NCBI RefSeq assembly: GCF_003955715.1
Contig: NZ_CP034463.1
Coordinates: 6,076,001 to 6,140,000, forward strand
Reading direction: 5' to 3'
Source: Streptomyces aquilus
Lineage (GTDB): Bacteria > Actinomycetota > Actinomycetes > Streptomycetales > Streptomycetaceae
DNA: 64,000 nucleotides
A program made the translations under genes and the position numbers. Under the pieces are notes generated by a model. It searched no databases. It was given only the letters and a program-made list of their open reading frames with translations, and had not been told where the DNA came from. This document shows positions 26,126-33,512 of this stretch, in pieces; position 1 is the stretch's first letter, and the number at the start of each line of letters is the position of its first letter.

Positions 26126-27024
26126 GTTCCGCGTCTGCCGCGATCCCCCAGCCGGGACGGACGAAGGCGTTCCTGCGCCTGGTCATGATCGAGCACTCGG
26201 TGTTCGCGCTGCCCTTCGCCTACATCGCGGCGCTCACCGCGATGTTCGAGTGGGACAAGAACATCCACTGGGGCAGGCTGCTGCTCGTCACCATCTGCAT
26301 GGTCGGCCTGCGCACCTTCGCCATGGCCGTCAACCGGATCATCGACCGCGAGATCGATGCCCGTAATCCCCGCACGGCCCACCGCGAGCTGGTGACCGGC
26401 GCGATGTCGGTCAAGCACGCGTGGACGGGCGCGCTCGTCGCGGTCGTGATCTTCCTGGGCTCGGCGGCACTCCTGAACCCCCTGTGCCTGGCCCTCGCCC
26501 CGGTCGCCGTCATCCCGATGGTGGTCTACCCCTACGGCAAGCGGTTCACGAACTTCCCGCAGGCCATCCTCGGTCTCGCCCAGGCCATGGGCCCGGTCGG
26601 CGGCTGGCTCGCCATCACCGGCGAGTGGTCCTGGGACGCGGTGCTCCTCGGCCTCGCCGTCGGCATCTGGATCGGCGGCTTCGACCTGATCTACGCCTGC
26701 CAGGACGTCGAGACCGACCGCGAGATCGGCGTCATGTCGGTCCCGGCCCGCTTCGGCATCCCCGCGGCCATCTGGGGGGCGCGGGTGTGCCACGCCCTGA
26801 CCATGGGGTTGCTGGTCTGGTACGCGGTGGCGACGGACGCGGGCGGGTTCTTCTGGGTGGGCCTGATGATCGTCGCGGCGGCCTTCGTCTACGAGCACAA
26901 CATCGTCCGCCCGCACGACCTGTCCCGCCTGAACAGGGCGTTCTTCAGCGTCAACGGGTTCATCGGGATCGCCCTGTTCGTGTGCGCGCTGCTGGACCTG
27001 CTGGTGCGGGGCCTGACCGTCTGA
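26122..27024 (+). CDS. mqnP: UbiA-family prenyltransferase, menaquinone (futalosine) pathway
   Basis: A 300-residue polytopic membrane prenyltransferase. The two aspartate-rich motifs are NRIIDREIDARNPRTAHREL (near residue 72) and YACQDVETDREIG (near residue 192), which bind the Mg-prenyl diphosphate. Eight or nine hydrophobic segments are present. It should prenylate the dihydroxy-naphthoate-type ring intermediate. The GTG start overlaps the mqnL stop (GTGA). The following mqnM gene starts 28 bp after its stop. Confidence 0.92.
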   Translation: MSSASAAIPQPGRTKAFLRLVMIEHSVFALPFAYIAALTAMFEWDKNIHWGRLLLVTICMVGLRTFAMAVNRIIDREIDARNPRTAHRELVTGAMSVKHAWTGALVAVVIFLGSAALLNPLCLALAPVAVIPMVVYPYGKRFTNFPQAILGLAQAMGPVGGWLAITGEWSWDAVLLGLAVGIWIGGFDLIYACQDVETDREIGVMSVPARFGIPAAIWGARVCHALTMGLLVWYAVATDAGGFFWVGLMIVAAAFVYEHNIVRPHDLSRLNRAFFSVNGFIGIALFVCALLDLLVRGLTV

Positions 27025-27052
27025 GGATCCGGTCCACCGGTACGCTCAAGAT

Positions 27053-27733
27053 GTGAACGCAGGAGAAACGCAGCGCGTGCCTTGGATCGTGGGGGTGTCC
27101 GGAGCTTCCGGGACGCCGTACGCGGCGGCGGTGCTGCGGGCGCTGCTGGAGGCGGGGGAGAGCGTCGACCTGGTCGTCAGCAGGGCCTCGCGGCTGACGC
27201 TGCTCGACGAGACGCAGATCGCCTTCCGGGACGCGCACTGGCAGGACGACCTGCGGGAATGGCTGGCCAGGGGGGCCGACGGCAAGCCGGGGAGCTTCGA
27301 CGCCGACATCGCGCGCGTGCGGTACTGGAACGCCGGTGACCTCGCCGCGGGGCCGTCCTCGGGGTCGTATCCCGTCAAGGGCATGCTGATCGTGCCCGCC
27401 TCCACCGCCTGCGTCGCCGGAGTCGCCCTCGGGCTCTCCAAGGACCTGCTCCAGCGCGCCGCGAGCGTGACCCTCAAGGAACGCCGCAAGCTCGTCGTCG
27501 CCGTACGGGAGACCCCCTTGAACGGCCAGACGCTGCGGCACCTCGTCACCCTCGACGACCTCGGCGCCACCGTCGTGCCCGCCTCACCCGCCTTCTACGC
27601 CGGCGCCACCCACATCCAGGACCTCGTCGACTTCGTCGCCGGACGGGTCCTCGACGCGGCGGGGGTCGAGCACCGGCTGTACCGGCGGTGGAAGGGCGAA
27701 CTCGGCGGCGGGTCCGGAACCCCCACGACGTAG
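27053..27733 (+). CDS. mqnM: UbiX-family flavin prenyltransferase
   Basis: A 226-residue flavoprotein that makes prenylated FMN for the UbiD enzyme. WIVGVSGASGTPYAAAVLRA contains the FMN-binding GxSGAS motif, and MLIVPASTACVAGVALGLS and PLNGQTLRHLVTL are conserved UbiX blocks. The C-terminus has a longer basic Gly-rich tail than usual. The start is uncertain: GTG 27053 is used, but GTG 27077 (MPWIVGVSGAS) has AGGAG eleven bases upstream and would place the motif at the usual UbiX position. It closes the mqnL-mqnP-mqnM operon. Confidence 0.9.
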   Translation: MNAGETQRVPWIVGVSGASGTPYAAAVLRALLEAGESVDLVVSRASRLTLLDETQIAFRDAHWQDDLREWLARGADGKPGSFDADIARVRYWNAGDLAAGPSSGSYPVKGMLIVPASTACVAGVALGLSKDLLQRAASVTLKERRKLVVAVRETPLNGQTLRHLVTLDDLGATVVPASPAFYAGATHIQDLVDFVAGRVLDAAGVEHRLYRRWKGELGGGSGTPTT

Positions 27734-27812
27734 GCGCCATCTGAGCAAGTCGCAGTACCTCTCATCACTTCGGGAACTTTCGGGATCCTCTTCAGCGGAA
27801 GGCTTCGATCGC

Positions 27813-28268
27813 ATGGACGCGGTGGACAGGCAGCTCATCCAGGCCCTGAGGGAGAACGGCCGGGCCTCCTACGCGGAGCTGGGCCGCCTCGTCGGTCTGT
27901 CGGGACCCAGCGTCACCGACCGCATCAACCGGCTGGAGGCGGCCGGTGTCATCACCGGTTACCGCGCCACCGTCGACGCCGCCTCCCTCGGCCTCGGTGT
28001 CACCGCCCTCATCGGCATCTCCCTCTCCGACGCCGCCGACCACGAGGACGTGGCCCGCCGGATGAAGGACCTCCCGGAGATCGAGGACTGCTGGTTCATC
28101 GCCGGCGACGACTCGTTCATGCTCAAGGTGCGGGCCAGCGACGTCGACGGCCTGGAGAAGATCATCCGGCGGCTCAGCGGGACCAAGGGCGTCTCCCGGA
28201 CCCGTACCACCATCGTGCTCTCCACGAAGTGGGAGAACCGGGTCGGAGAGCTGCCGGAAGAGGCGTAG
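27813..28268 (+). CDS. Lrp/AsnC family transcriptional regulator
   Basis: A 151-residue Lrp/AsnC protein. An N-terminal HTH (MDAVDRQLIQALRENGRASY to residue 20, recognition helix near SGPSVTDRINRLEAAGVI) is followed by an RAM effector domain in the C-terminal half (VRASDVDGLEKIIRRLS). These proteins form octamers and sense amino acids. It lies between the mqnLPM operon and mqnE, on the same strand, and could control either. The MDAVDRQLIQALRE start is the usual family start. Confidence 0.92.
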   Translation: MDAVDRQLIQALRENGRASYAELGRLVGLSGPSVTDRINRLEAAGVITGYRATVDAASLGLGVTALIGISLSDAADHEDVARRMKDLPEIEDCWFIAGDDSFMLKVRASDVDGLEKIIRRLSGTKGVSRTRTTIVLSTKWENRVGELPEEA

Positions 28269-28310
28269 GCGTACGGTTTTATCCCCAGTCGGTCTGAGAG
28301 AGGTGTACGC

Positions 28311-29474
28311 ATGGACGTCGGGCTCAAGCGCGAGCTGGAGGAGAAGGTACGGGCGGGTGTGCGCCTGACCCGCGAGGACGGCATCGCGCTCTACGAGTCG
28401 GACGACCTGGCCTGGCTCGGCGGTCTCGCGCACGAGGTGCGCACGCGCAAGAACGGTGACGTGGTCCACTTCAACGTCAACCGGCACCTCAACATGACCA
28501 ACGTGTGCACCGCCTCCTGCGCCTACTGCTCCTTCCAGCGCAAGCCGGGGGAGAAGGACGCGTACACGATGCGCATCGAGGAGGCGGTGAAGCTCGCGAA
28601 GGCGATGGAGGGCGAGAACCTCACCGAGCTGCACATCGTCAACGGACTGCACCCGAACCTGCCGTGGCGCTACTACCCGCGGTCGCTGCGCGAGCTGAAG
28701 GCCGCGCTGCCGGACGTGTCCCTGAAGGCCTTCACGGCCACGGAGATCCACCACTTCGAGACGATCAGCGGGCTGAGCGCGAGCGAGATCCTGGACGAGC
28801 TGATCGACGCGGGTCTGGAGTCCCTCACCGGCGGTGGCGCGGAGATCTTCGACTGGGAGGTCCGCCGGCACATCGTGGACCACAAGACCCACTGGGAGGA
28901 CTGGTCCCGCATCCACCGGCTGGCGCACGAGAAGGGGCTGAAGACCCCGTGCACCATGCTGTACGGCCACATCGAGGAGCCGCGGCACCGCGTCGACCAC
29001 GTCCTGCGCCTGCGCGAACTCCAGGACGAGACCGGCGGCTTCCAGGTCTTCATCCCGCTGCGCTACCAGCACGACTTCGTGGACGTGAAGGACGGCAAGG
29101 TCAGGAACCGCCTCCAGGCGCGGACGCAGATGGCGACCGGTGCGGAGGCCCTGAAGACCTTCGCCGTCTCCCGTCTGCTCTTCGACAACGTCCCGCACGT
29201 CAAGGTCTTCTGGGTCATGCACGGTGTGCAGACCGCGCAGCTGGCGTTGCTGCACGGTGCGGATGACATGGACGGGTCGGTCGTCGAGTACAAGATCACC
29301 CACGACGCGGACAATTTCGGCACGCCGAACAAGCTGACGCGGGACGATCTGCTGGATCTGATCCGGGATGCCGGGTTCCGGCCGGTGGAGCGGAACACGC
29401 GGTACGAGGTGATCCGGGAGTACGAGGGGCCGGACGCGGGGCGTCGGGAGTCGCCTCAGCCGATGAGGGTGTGA
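28311..29474 (+). CDS. mqnE: Aminofutalosine synthase (radical SAM)
   Basis: A 387-residue radical SAM enzyme. The 4Fe-4S motif is CTASCAYC (Cys66, Cys70, Cys73). It joins 3-(1-carboxyvinyl)oxybenzoate with SAM-derived adenosyl radical to make aminofutalosine, the second committed step of the futalosine route. The surrounding VHFNVNRHLNMTNVC and GGGAEIFDWEVR blocks distinguish MqnE/MqnC/CofH relatives; the start MDVGLKRELEEKVRAGVRLT matches MqnE better than MqnC. The mqnA gene at 51.5 kb makes its substrate. RBS is AGAGAGG before the ATG. Confidence 0.92.
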   Translation: MDVGLKRELEEKVRAGVRLTREDGIALYESDDLAWLGGLAHEVRTRKNGDVVHFNVNRHLNMTNVCTASCAYCSFQRKPGEKDAYTMRIEEAVKLAKAMEGENLTELHIVNGLHPNLPWRYYPRSLRELKAALPDVSLKAFTATEIHHFETISGLSASEILDELIDAGLESLTGGGAEIFDWEVRRHIVDHKTHWEDWSRIHRLAHEKGLKTPCTMLYGHIEEPRHRVDHVLRLRELQDETGGFQVFIPLRYQHDFVDVKDGKVRNRLQARTQMATGAEALKTFAVSRLLFDNVPHVKVFWVMHGVQTAQLALLHGADDMDGSVVEYKITHDADNFGTPNKLTRDDLLDLIRDAGFRPVERNTRYEVIREYEGPDAGRRESPQPMRV

Positions 29475-29484
29475 CTTTCGGCCG

Positions 29485-29532
29485 CGGGTGCGTGGGGGCT
29501 TGTCGCGCAGTTCCCCGCGCCCCTTGGGTGGG
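29485..29532. repeat. Streptomyces intergenic repeat (GTCGCGCAGTTCCCCGCGCC type)
   Basis: The stretch TTGTCGCGCAGTTCCCCGCG at 29500-29519 and its flanks match a sequence that, from memory, recurs very often between genes in Streptomyces. It can fold: GCGC pairs with GCGC and GGGG with CCCC. It lies between mqnE and udgX. No second copy was noticed in this window. Confidence 0.6.
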
Positions 29533-29544
29533 TACTCGGGGCGC

Positions 29545-30192
29545 ATGATCACAAAGGCGCCCGAGGATTCCTACACCGCAGAGCCCTTCGTGCCTGACCG
29601 GGGTGGTCTGGCCGCGCTCCGTCGCGCCGCTGCCGGCTGTCGCGGTTGCCCGCTGCACCGGGACGCCACTCAGACCGTGTTCGGGGACGGGAAGGCCGGG
29701 GCCCGCGTCATGCTCGTCGGCGAGCAGCCGGGTGACCAGGAGGACCGGCAGCGGAAACCCTTCGTCGGCCCCGCCGGGAAGCTTCTCGACCGGGCGCTCG
29801 CCGAAGCCGGGATCGATCCGGCGGACGCCTACGTCACCAACGCCGTGAAGCACTTCAAGTTCACCCGGGCCGAGCCTCGTAAGCGGCGTATTCACAAGGC
29901 GCCGAGTCTGCGCGAGATGACGGCCTGCGGGCCGTGGCTGGCGGCGGAACTGGCCGTCGTGGAGCCGGAGTTGATCGTGGTGCTCGGGGCCACCGCCGGG
30001 AAGGCGTTGCTCGGGTCCTCGTTCCGGGTGACGCGGGTGCGGGGGACCGTGCTGGAGGCGGAGATCCACGGCCGGGCCGAGCGGCTGGTGCCGACGGTGC
30101 ATCCGTCCGCCGTACTGAGGTCGGACGACCGGGAGGCCGCGTACCAGGGCCTCGTCTCCGATCTGAAGGTGGCGGCCCAGGCCCTGGGCTGA
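29545..30192 (+). CDS. udgX: UdgX-type uracil-DNA binding protein/glycosylase
   Basis: A 215-residue protein of the uracil-DNA glycosylase superfamily. Motif A is GEQPGDQEDRQ (residues 59-69), then PFVGPAGKLLDRAL, and the C-terminal motif is TVHPSAVLR. The UdgX-specific loop KRRIHK includes His117; in mycobacterial UdgX the matching His forms a covalent link to uracil in DNA. Cysteines are only Cys32, Cys35 and Cys128, so a fourth ligand for a 4Fe-4S cluster must be another residue. The ATG starts MITKAPEDSY; the 5' region carries a Streptomyces repeat. It probably takes part in uracil repair or response to DNA damage. Confidence 0.85.
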   Translation: MITKAPEDSYTAEPFVPDRGGLAALRRAAAGCRGCPLHRDATQTVFGDGKAGARVMLVGEQPGDQEDRQRKPFVGPAGKLLDRALAEAGIDPADAYVTNAVKHFKFTRAEPRKRRIHKAPSLREMTACGPWLAAELAVVEPELIVVLGATAGKALLGSSFRVTRVRGTVLEAEIHGRAERLVPTVHPSAVLRSDDREAAYQGLVSDLKVAAQALG

Positions 30193-30288
30193 CCCCCTGC
30201 AAGATCGGGGAGCGGGCGTGCTTCACTGGAAGGTGCCCTTTGAGAACGTTCAGGGGGACTTTCAGTCGGAACGGAAGAGTGGATTGAG

Positions 30289-30597
30289 ATGCTCCGCTAC
30301 ACACTGATGCGCCTCGGGATCTTCGTGGGCTGCCTCGTGGTCGTCTGGGGCCTCGTCTACTCCGGCGTCGCCCCGCGCGGCCTCGGTGACTCCAACGGCA
30401 TGTGGGTCGTCCTGCTCTCCCTGGTGATCTCGGCCCCGATCAGCTTCGTCGTCCTGCGCAAGGAGCGCGACCGCGCCTCCATCCAGGTCGCCGAGCGCGT
30501 CGACCGCATGAAGTCCAACCTGGAGGCCAACCGCAACCAGGAGGACATCGCGGACGACGCGGCACGGGCGCAGGGCGGCCAGGCGCAGGCCTCCTGA
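30289..30597 (+). CDS. DUF4229 small membrane protein
   Basis: A 102-residue protein with two hydrophobic segments, TLMRLGIFVGCLVVVWGLVY and MWVVLLSLVISAPISFVVLR, followed by a charged cytoplasmic helix (KERDRASIQVAERVDRMKSN) and a Gln/Ala-rich tail. This is the DUF4229 layout found next to mqn genes in many Streptomyces. The ATG is preceded by a weak GGATTGAG site. It lies 96 bp after udgX. Function is unknown; association with menaquinone genes is positional only. Confidence 0.75.
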   Translation: MLRYTLMRLGIFVGCLVVVWGLVYSGVAPRGLGDSNGMWVVLLSLVISAPISFVVLRKERDRASIQVAERVDRMKSNLEANRNQEDIADDAARAQGGQAQAS

Positions 30598-30622
30598 GTC
30601 TCTTCGGCGCTCACGGTTCTCT

Positions 30623-31063
30623 TCAGCGGACGCGGAGTCGACCCACTACGTCCTGGGCGTCGCGGACGGCCGACAGGACTTCCTGAGCTGCCCGCCCTTG
30701 CTGCCTCGCCTGCGTGAGGGTGCCGGTGCCGGCGGGGTGGGGCCGCAGAGCCGTACCGAGGAAGGCGTCCAGACGGTCCACGACGGTCGCGAGGACCGTG
30801 CCCACCTCCGGCAGCGCCGGCAGGTCGACGCCGCTCAGTTCGTACTTCAAGGAGCGCAGGGTCTGGCAGTCCTCGGAGATGGTGGTGAGGACATCGTCCT
30901 GGTCGTCGAGGAGCCGGATCCGTACGCCGAGGCGGCGTAGCAGGCGGTCGACCTCGGTGAGATCGGCGCGTTCCTGGTCGCGGCGGCGCAGCCGGCGGGT
31001 CAGTTCCCAGCCGACGGCGGTGAGGGTGATGGCGACGGCGGCGCTCAACAGGCCCACGAACAC
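30623..31063 (-). CDS. Membrane-anchored hypothetical protein
   Basis: A 146-residue protein with one N-terminal membrane segment (MFVGLLSAAVAITLTAVGWE) followed by a basic patch (RRLRRRDQERAD) and a mainly helical cytoplasmic domain with leucine-rich heptad-like stretches. No family is recognised. The GTG start has GGGAG about ten bases upstream. It follows a strong terminator that separates it from the sigma-factor operon, so it is expressed from its own promoter. It converges on the DUF4229 gene. Confidence 0.65.
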   Translation of the reverse strand: MFVGLLSAAVAITLTAVGWELTRRLRRRDQERADLTEVDRLLRRLGVRIRLLDDQDDVLTTISEDCQTLRSLKYELSGVDLPALPEVGTVLATVVDRLDAFLGTALRPHPAGTGTLTQARQQGRAAQEVLSAVRDAQDVVGRLRVR

Positions 31064-31101
31064 AGAGGTTTCACTCCCTTCGGCATGGGTGGGTGAACGA
31101 T

Positions 31102-31139
31102 GGGCGCGGTCCCGCTACCCCCGGACCGGGACCGCGCCC
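31102..31139. terminator. Perfect 13-bp stem hairpin downstream of the sigma operon
   Basis: GGGCGCGGTCCCG (31102-31114) pairs perfectly with CGGGACCGCGCCC (31127-31139) with a 12-nt loop. It ends the leftward sigma operon 43 bp after the last stop and precedes the promoter of the next leftward gene. Confidence 0.85.
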
Positions 31140-31181
31140 CTCATGGCTCACGCACAGCGTGTGCCGGTGTACGACTTCCTC

Positions 31182-31652
31182 TCAGGAGGAGCCGTGATCC
31201 AACTGGCGGCGGGTCTGCCTTCCCTCCGCCTGATCCCTCGTCCACTCTTCGACGGTGAGAACCGCGAGTCGATCTCCCGCTTGCGCGGCCTGGTTCCACC
31301 AGGGCCGAGCTTCTCCTCCCCCGAGAAGGAGCTCGGTCAGCTCGGCAATGCGGCGAAGCACTCGCGGGTCCGTGTGCAGAGTGGTGTTGCTCCGGAGTTC
31401 TTCCAGCTCCAGTTCGAAGAACTCCGTGTGACGCGACTCGTCCGCGTCACTCTTTCTGCGCCTTCCGCCCTTCTCCGGGCCGGCCACTGGTGTGTGACCG
31501 GTCCGGAGCGCGGAATCCCCAGCGCAGCCCTCGTCGGAGGGTTTGATGCCGAGCCTTCGCAGCACGCGGTGCGTGAAGGCTTCGGCATCGAACCCCAGGG
31601 CTTCCCTGTTCAGGGATTCGGCGGCCAGGCGCAGACGCTTCTCGGCGTCCAT
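31182..31652 (-). CDS. Hypothetical protein coupled to a sigma factor
   Basis: A 156-residue soluble protein with no recognised family. The first half has LNREALGFDAEAFTHRVLRR and LGIKPSDEGCAGDSA; the second has a helical FFELELEELRSN followed by a LLLGGGEARPWWNQAAQAG loop and a Gln/Arg-rich tail. There is no membrane segment, zinc HxxxCxxC motif or other anti-sigma signature. Its ATG overlaps the sigma stop by one base (TGATG), so it is translationally coupled and very likely works with that sigma factor, as an activator or anti-sigma protein. This is inference from position only. Confidence 0.7.
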   Translation of the reverse strand: MDAEKRLRLAAESLNREALGFDAEAFTHRVLRRLGIKPSDEGCAGDSALRTGHTPVAGPEKGGRRRKSDADESRHTEFFELELEELRSNTTLHTDPRVLRRIAELTELLLGGGEARPWWNQAAQAGDRLAVLTVEEWTRDQAEGRQTRRQLDHGSS

Positions 31653-32194
31653 CAAACCTGGTCCTCCTCGGTGTCACAGCCGATCATCTCGCGGAGGCGG
31701 GACAACGCGGCTTCGTGATATCTGCGGGCGGTCGTCTCCGTGAGCCCGAGTGCACGGCCCGCGGCGGCGGTCGACGACTGTCCGACGTAGATGAGATCGA
31801 TCAGGCCCTGCTGGGTCTCGTCCAGCGTCGCCACGGCAGCCCACAGCTCGTTTCCCATGGCGCGGAAGACGGCTTCTTCCGCGACATCGCACGCAGCCGG
31901 TGACTGGCCGTCCCTCTCGTCCTCCCATGGTGACTCCGGGCGGCGTTCGGCCGCACGGTGGTGATCCACCACAAGGTTGCGGATCGCGGTGTGCACGTAT
32001 CCGAGAGGAACCGCTTCCTGATCCATCAGGTGCATCAAGTTCGGCCACGCCTTCCACACTCTGACGAAGGCGGTCTGAAGTATGTCGTCCGCGAGTTGCC
32101 TGTTGCCGCAGCGGCGGTAGGCGATCGCGTACAGCCTGGTGCTGTACGACCTGACGAACTCGGTGAAAGTCCGCTCGGTGTCGTCCGGACTCAC
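31652..32194 (-). CDS. ECF-type RNA polymerase sigma factor
   Basis: A 180-residue sigma factor. Region 2 covers FTEFVRSYSTRLYAIAYRRC through LADDILQTAFVRVWKAWPNL, with the core-binding helix, and region 4 is LDETQQGLIDLIYVGQSSTA then AAGRALGLTETTARRYHEAA, the HTH. The linker has a DHHRAAERRPESPWEDERD stretch. GTG 32194 is chosen because GGAGAGG precedes it; an ATG 48 bp upstream has no ribosome site. Its final codon overlaps the next gene's start. The region 4 alignment to typical ECF factors is clear, but the target promoters are unknown. Confidence 0.85.
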   Translation of the reverse strand: MSPDDTERTFTEFVRSYSTRLYAIAYRRCGNRQLADDILQTAFVRVWKAWPNLMHLMDQEAVPLGYVHTAIRNLVVDHHRAAERRPESPWEDERDGQSPAACDVAEEAVFRAMGNELWAAVATLDETQQGLIDLIYVGQSSTAAAGRALGLTETTARRYHEAALSRLREMIGCDTEEDQV

Positions 32195-32435
32195 CGGACC
32201 TCTCCGATCTTCAGCAGAACCGAACTGCTCGTTGGGGTACATAACTTGCTGGGAAGAGAGCAGACCTGGAGCATGCCTACCCCTTCGATCGGGGTCCTGG
32301 CAGTAGGACCGGCTGACCCGGTCCACCGGACGGAAGTCCGGGCGCACAGTGTGCTCACTGGGTTATACGACGCCGATGCGGGAGTCCGCCGCCGCGGCGG
32401 GAAGTTTCTGTGAAATCCGCCCGTAGGCTTGCCCC

Positions 32436-33080
32436 ATGGGTGCCGTGAAGAGCAAGCGGATGCCGCGGGCGGTGCGTGAGCAGCAAATGCTGGACGCCGC
32501 CGTGCGGACCTTCGGGCAGCGTGGGTACATGGCCGCGTCGATGGACGAGATCGCTGAACTGGCCGGTGTCTCCAAGCCGTTGGTGTACCTGTACCTGAAC
32601 TCGAAGGAAGACCTCTTCACCGCCTGCATCCGCCGCGAGGCCGCGGCGCTCACCGCGGCCATCAGGGTGGGCGTCCGCACCGACCAGCCCGCCGACCGGC
32701 AACTCTGGGACGGGCTGCTGGCGTTCTTCACGCACACCGCCCAGAACCCCGACGGCTGGTCCGTGCTGCATCTCCAGGCCCGTATCCATGGTGAGGCGTT
32801 CGCCGGTGAGGTCGCGGCGATGCGGGAGGAGATCGTCGCGTTCGTGACGCAGCTGATCGTCGTCGCGGCGCGGGAGGCGCACCGGGACCCCGATCTGGCC
32901 GAGCGGGAGGTCGCCGGGCTCGCCGAGGCGCTGGTGGGGGCCGCCGAGTCGCTCGCCGCGTGGGCCAACGCCACGCCCGGTGTCACGGCACGGCAGGCCG
33001 CGGCCACGCTCATGAACTTCGCCTGGGCCGGGCTGGGAAACCTGATGGAGGGGCGGCCGTGGGCTCCGCCGGCGGCATGA
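32436..33080 (+). CDS. TetR family transcriptional regulator
   Basis: A 214-residue TetR repressor. The N-terminal HTH reads MLDAAVRTFGQRGYMAASMD then EIAELAGVSKPLVYLYLNSK, and the C-terminal ligand domain is helical (LAEALVGAAESLAAWANATP). It lies upstream of a MaoC-FabG-thiolase cluster with an inverted repeat at 35699-35711, making it a candidate fatty acid-type regulator, but its promoter does not show that repeat. The start ATG begins MGAVKSKRMPRAVREQQMLD. Confidence 0.9.
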   Translation: MGAVKSKRMPRAVREQQMLDAAVRTFGQRGYMAASMDEIAELAGVSKPLVYLYLNSKEDLFTACIRREAAALTAAIRVGVRTDQPADRQLWDGLLAFFTHTAQNPDGWSVLHLQARIHGEAFAGEVAAMREEIVAFVTQLIVVAAREAHRDPDLAEREVAGLAEALVGAAESLAAWANATPGVTARQAAATLMNFAWAGLGNLMEGRPWAPPAA

Positions 33081-33149
33081 CACCTGTCATGCGGTAAGGC
33101 GGACGGCGGACACTGGGGGAGGGAGATCCTCCGGCCGTACGGTCGTCCC

Positions 33150-33503
33150 ATGACGAAGACGAGCGGGGAACAGCGGCCGAGCAGGACCGACATCAAGGTG
33201 AGCCTCATCGGCGGTCACCGCCTCGACGGTGCCACCCTCCACGAGCGCACCCTCACCGCCTCCCTCATTGGCGGCGCCGACATCGACCTCACGGACGTCG
33301 ACATCCCGGACGGCGCCGAACTGCGCATCACCAAGCTGAGCCTGATCGGGGGCGTGAGCCTTCGGGTGGGGCCGGATGTGCGGGTGGAGGTCAGGGGAAT
33401 CCGGCTGGGCGGGGTGCGGGACGAGGGCCCCGGCGCCCCCGGTGGGCCGACCGTGCGGATCGATGCCTGGGGGCTCATCGGTGGGGTCAACGTCCGCCGC
33501 TGA
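33150..33503 (+). CDS. Beta-repeat protein with SLIGG motifs (LiaF-like C-terminal fold)
   Basis: A 117-residue protein with four repeated motifs: SLIGGHRLDG, SLIGGADIDL, SLIGGVSLRV and GLIGGVNVRR, spaced about 20-40 residues. The strands between carry ILIGG-style turns and acidic loops, as in the beta-helical C-terminal domain of LiaF/DUF1707-type cell wall stress proteins, but no membrane domain is present. It starts MTKTSGEQRPSRTDIK, after GGAGG some bases upstream. Its stop lies ten bases before the stop of the convergent MaoC gene. I cannot assign a function. Confidence 0.7.
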   Translation: MTKTSGEQRPSRTDIKVSLIGGHRLDGATLHERTLTASLIGGADIDLTDVDIPDGAELRITKLSLIGGVSLRVGPDVRVEVRGIRLGGVRDEGPGAPGGPTVRIDAWGLIGGVNVRR

Positions 33504-33512
33504 GACGGGCGT

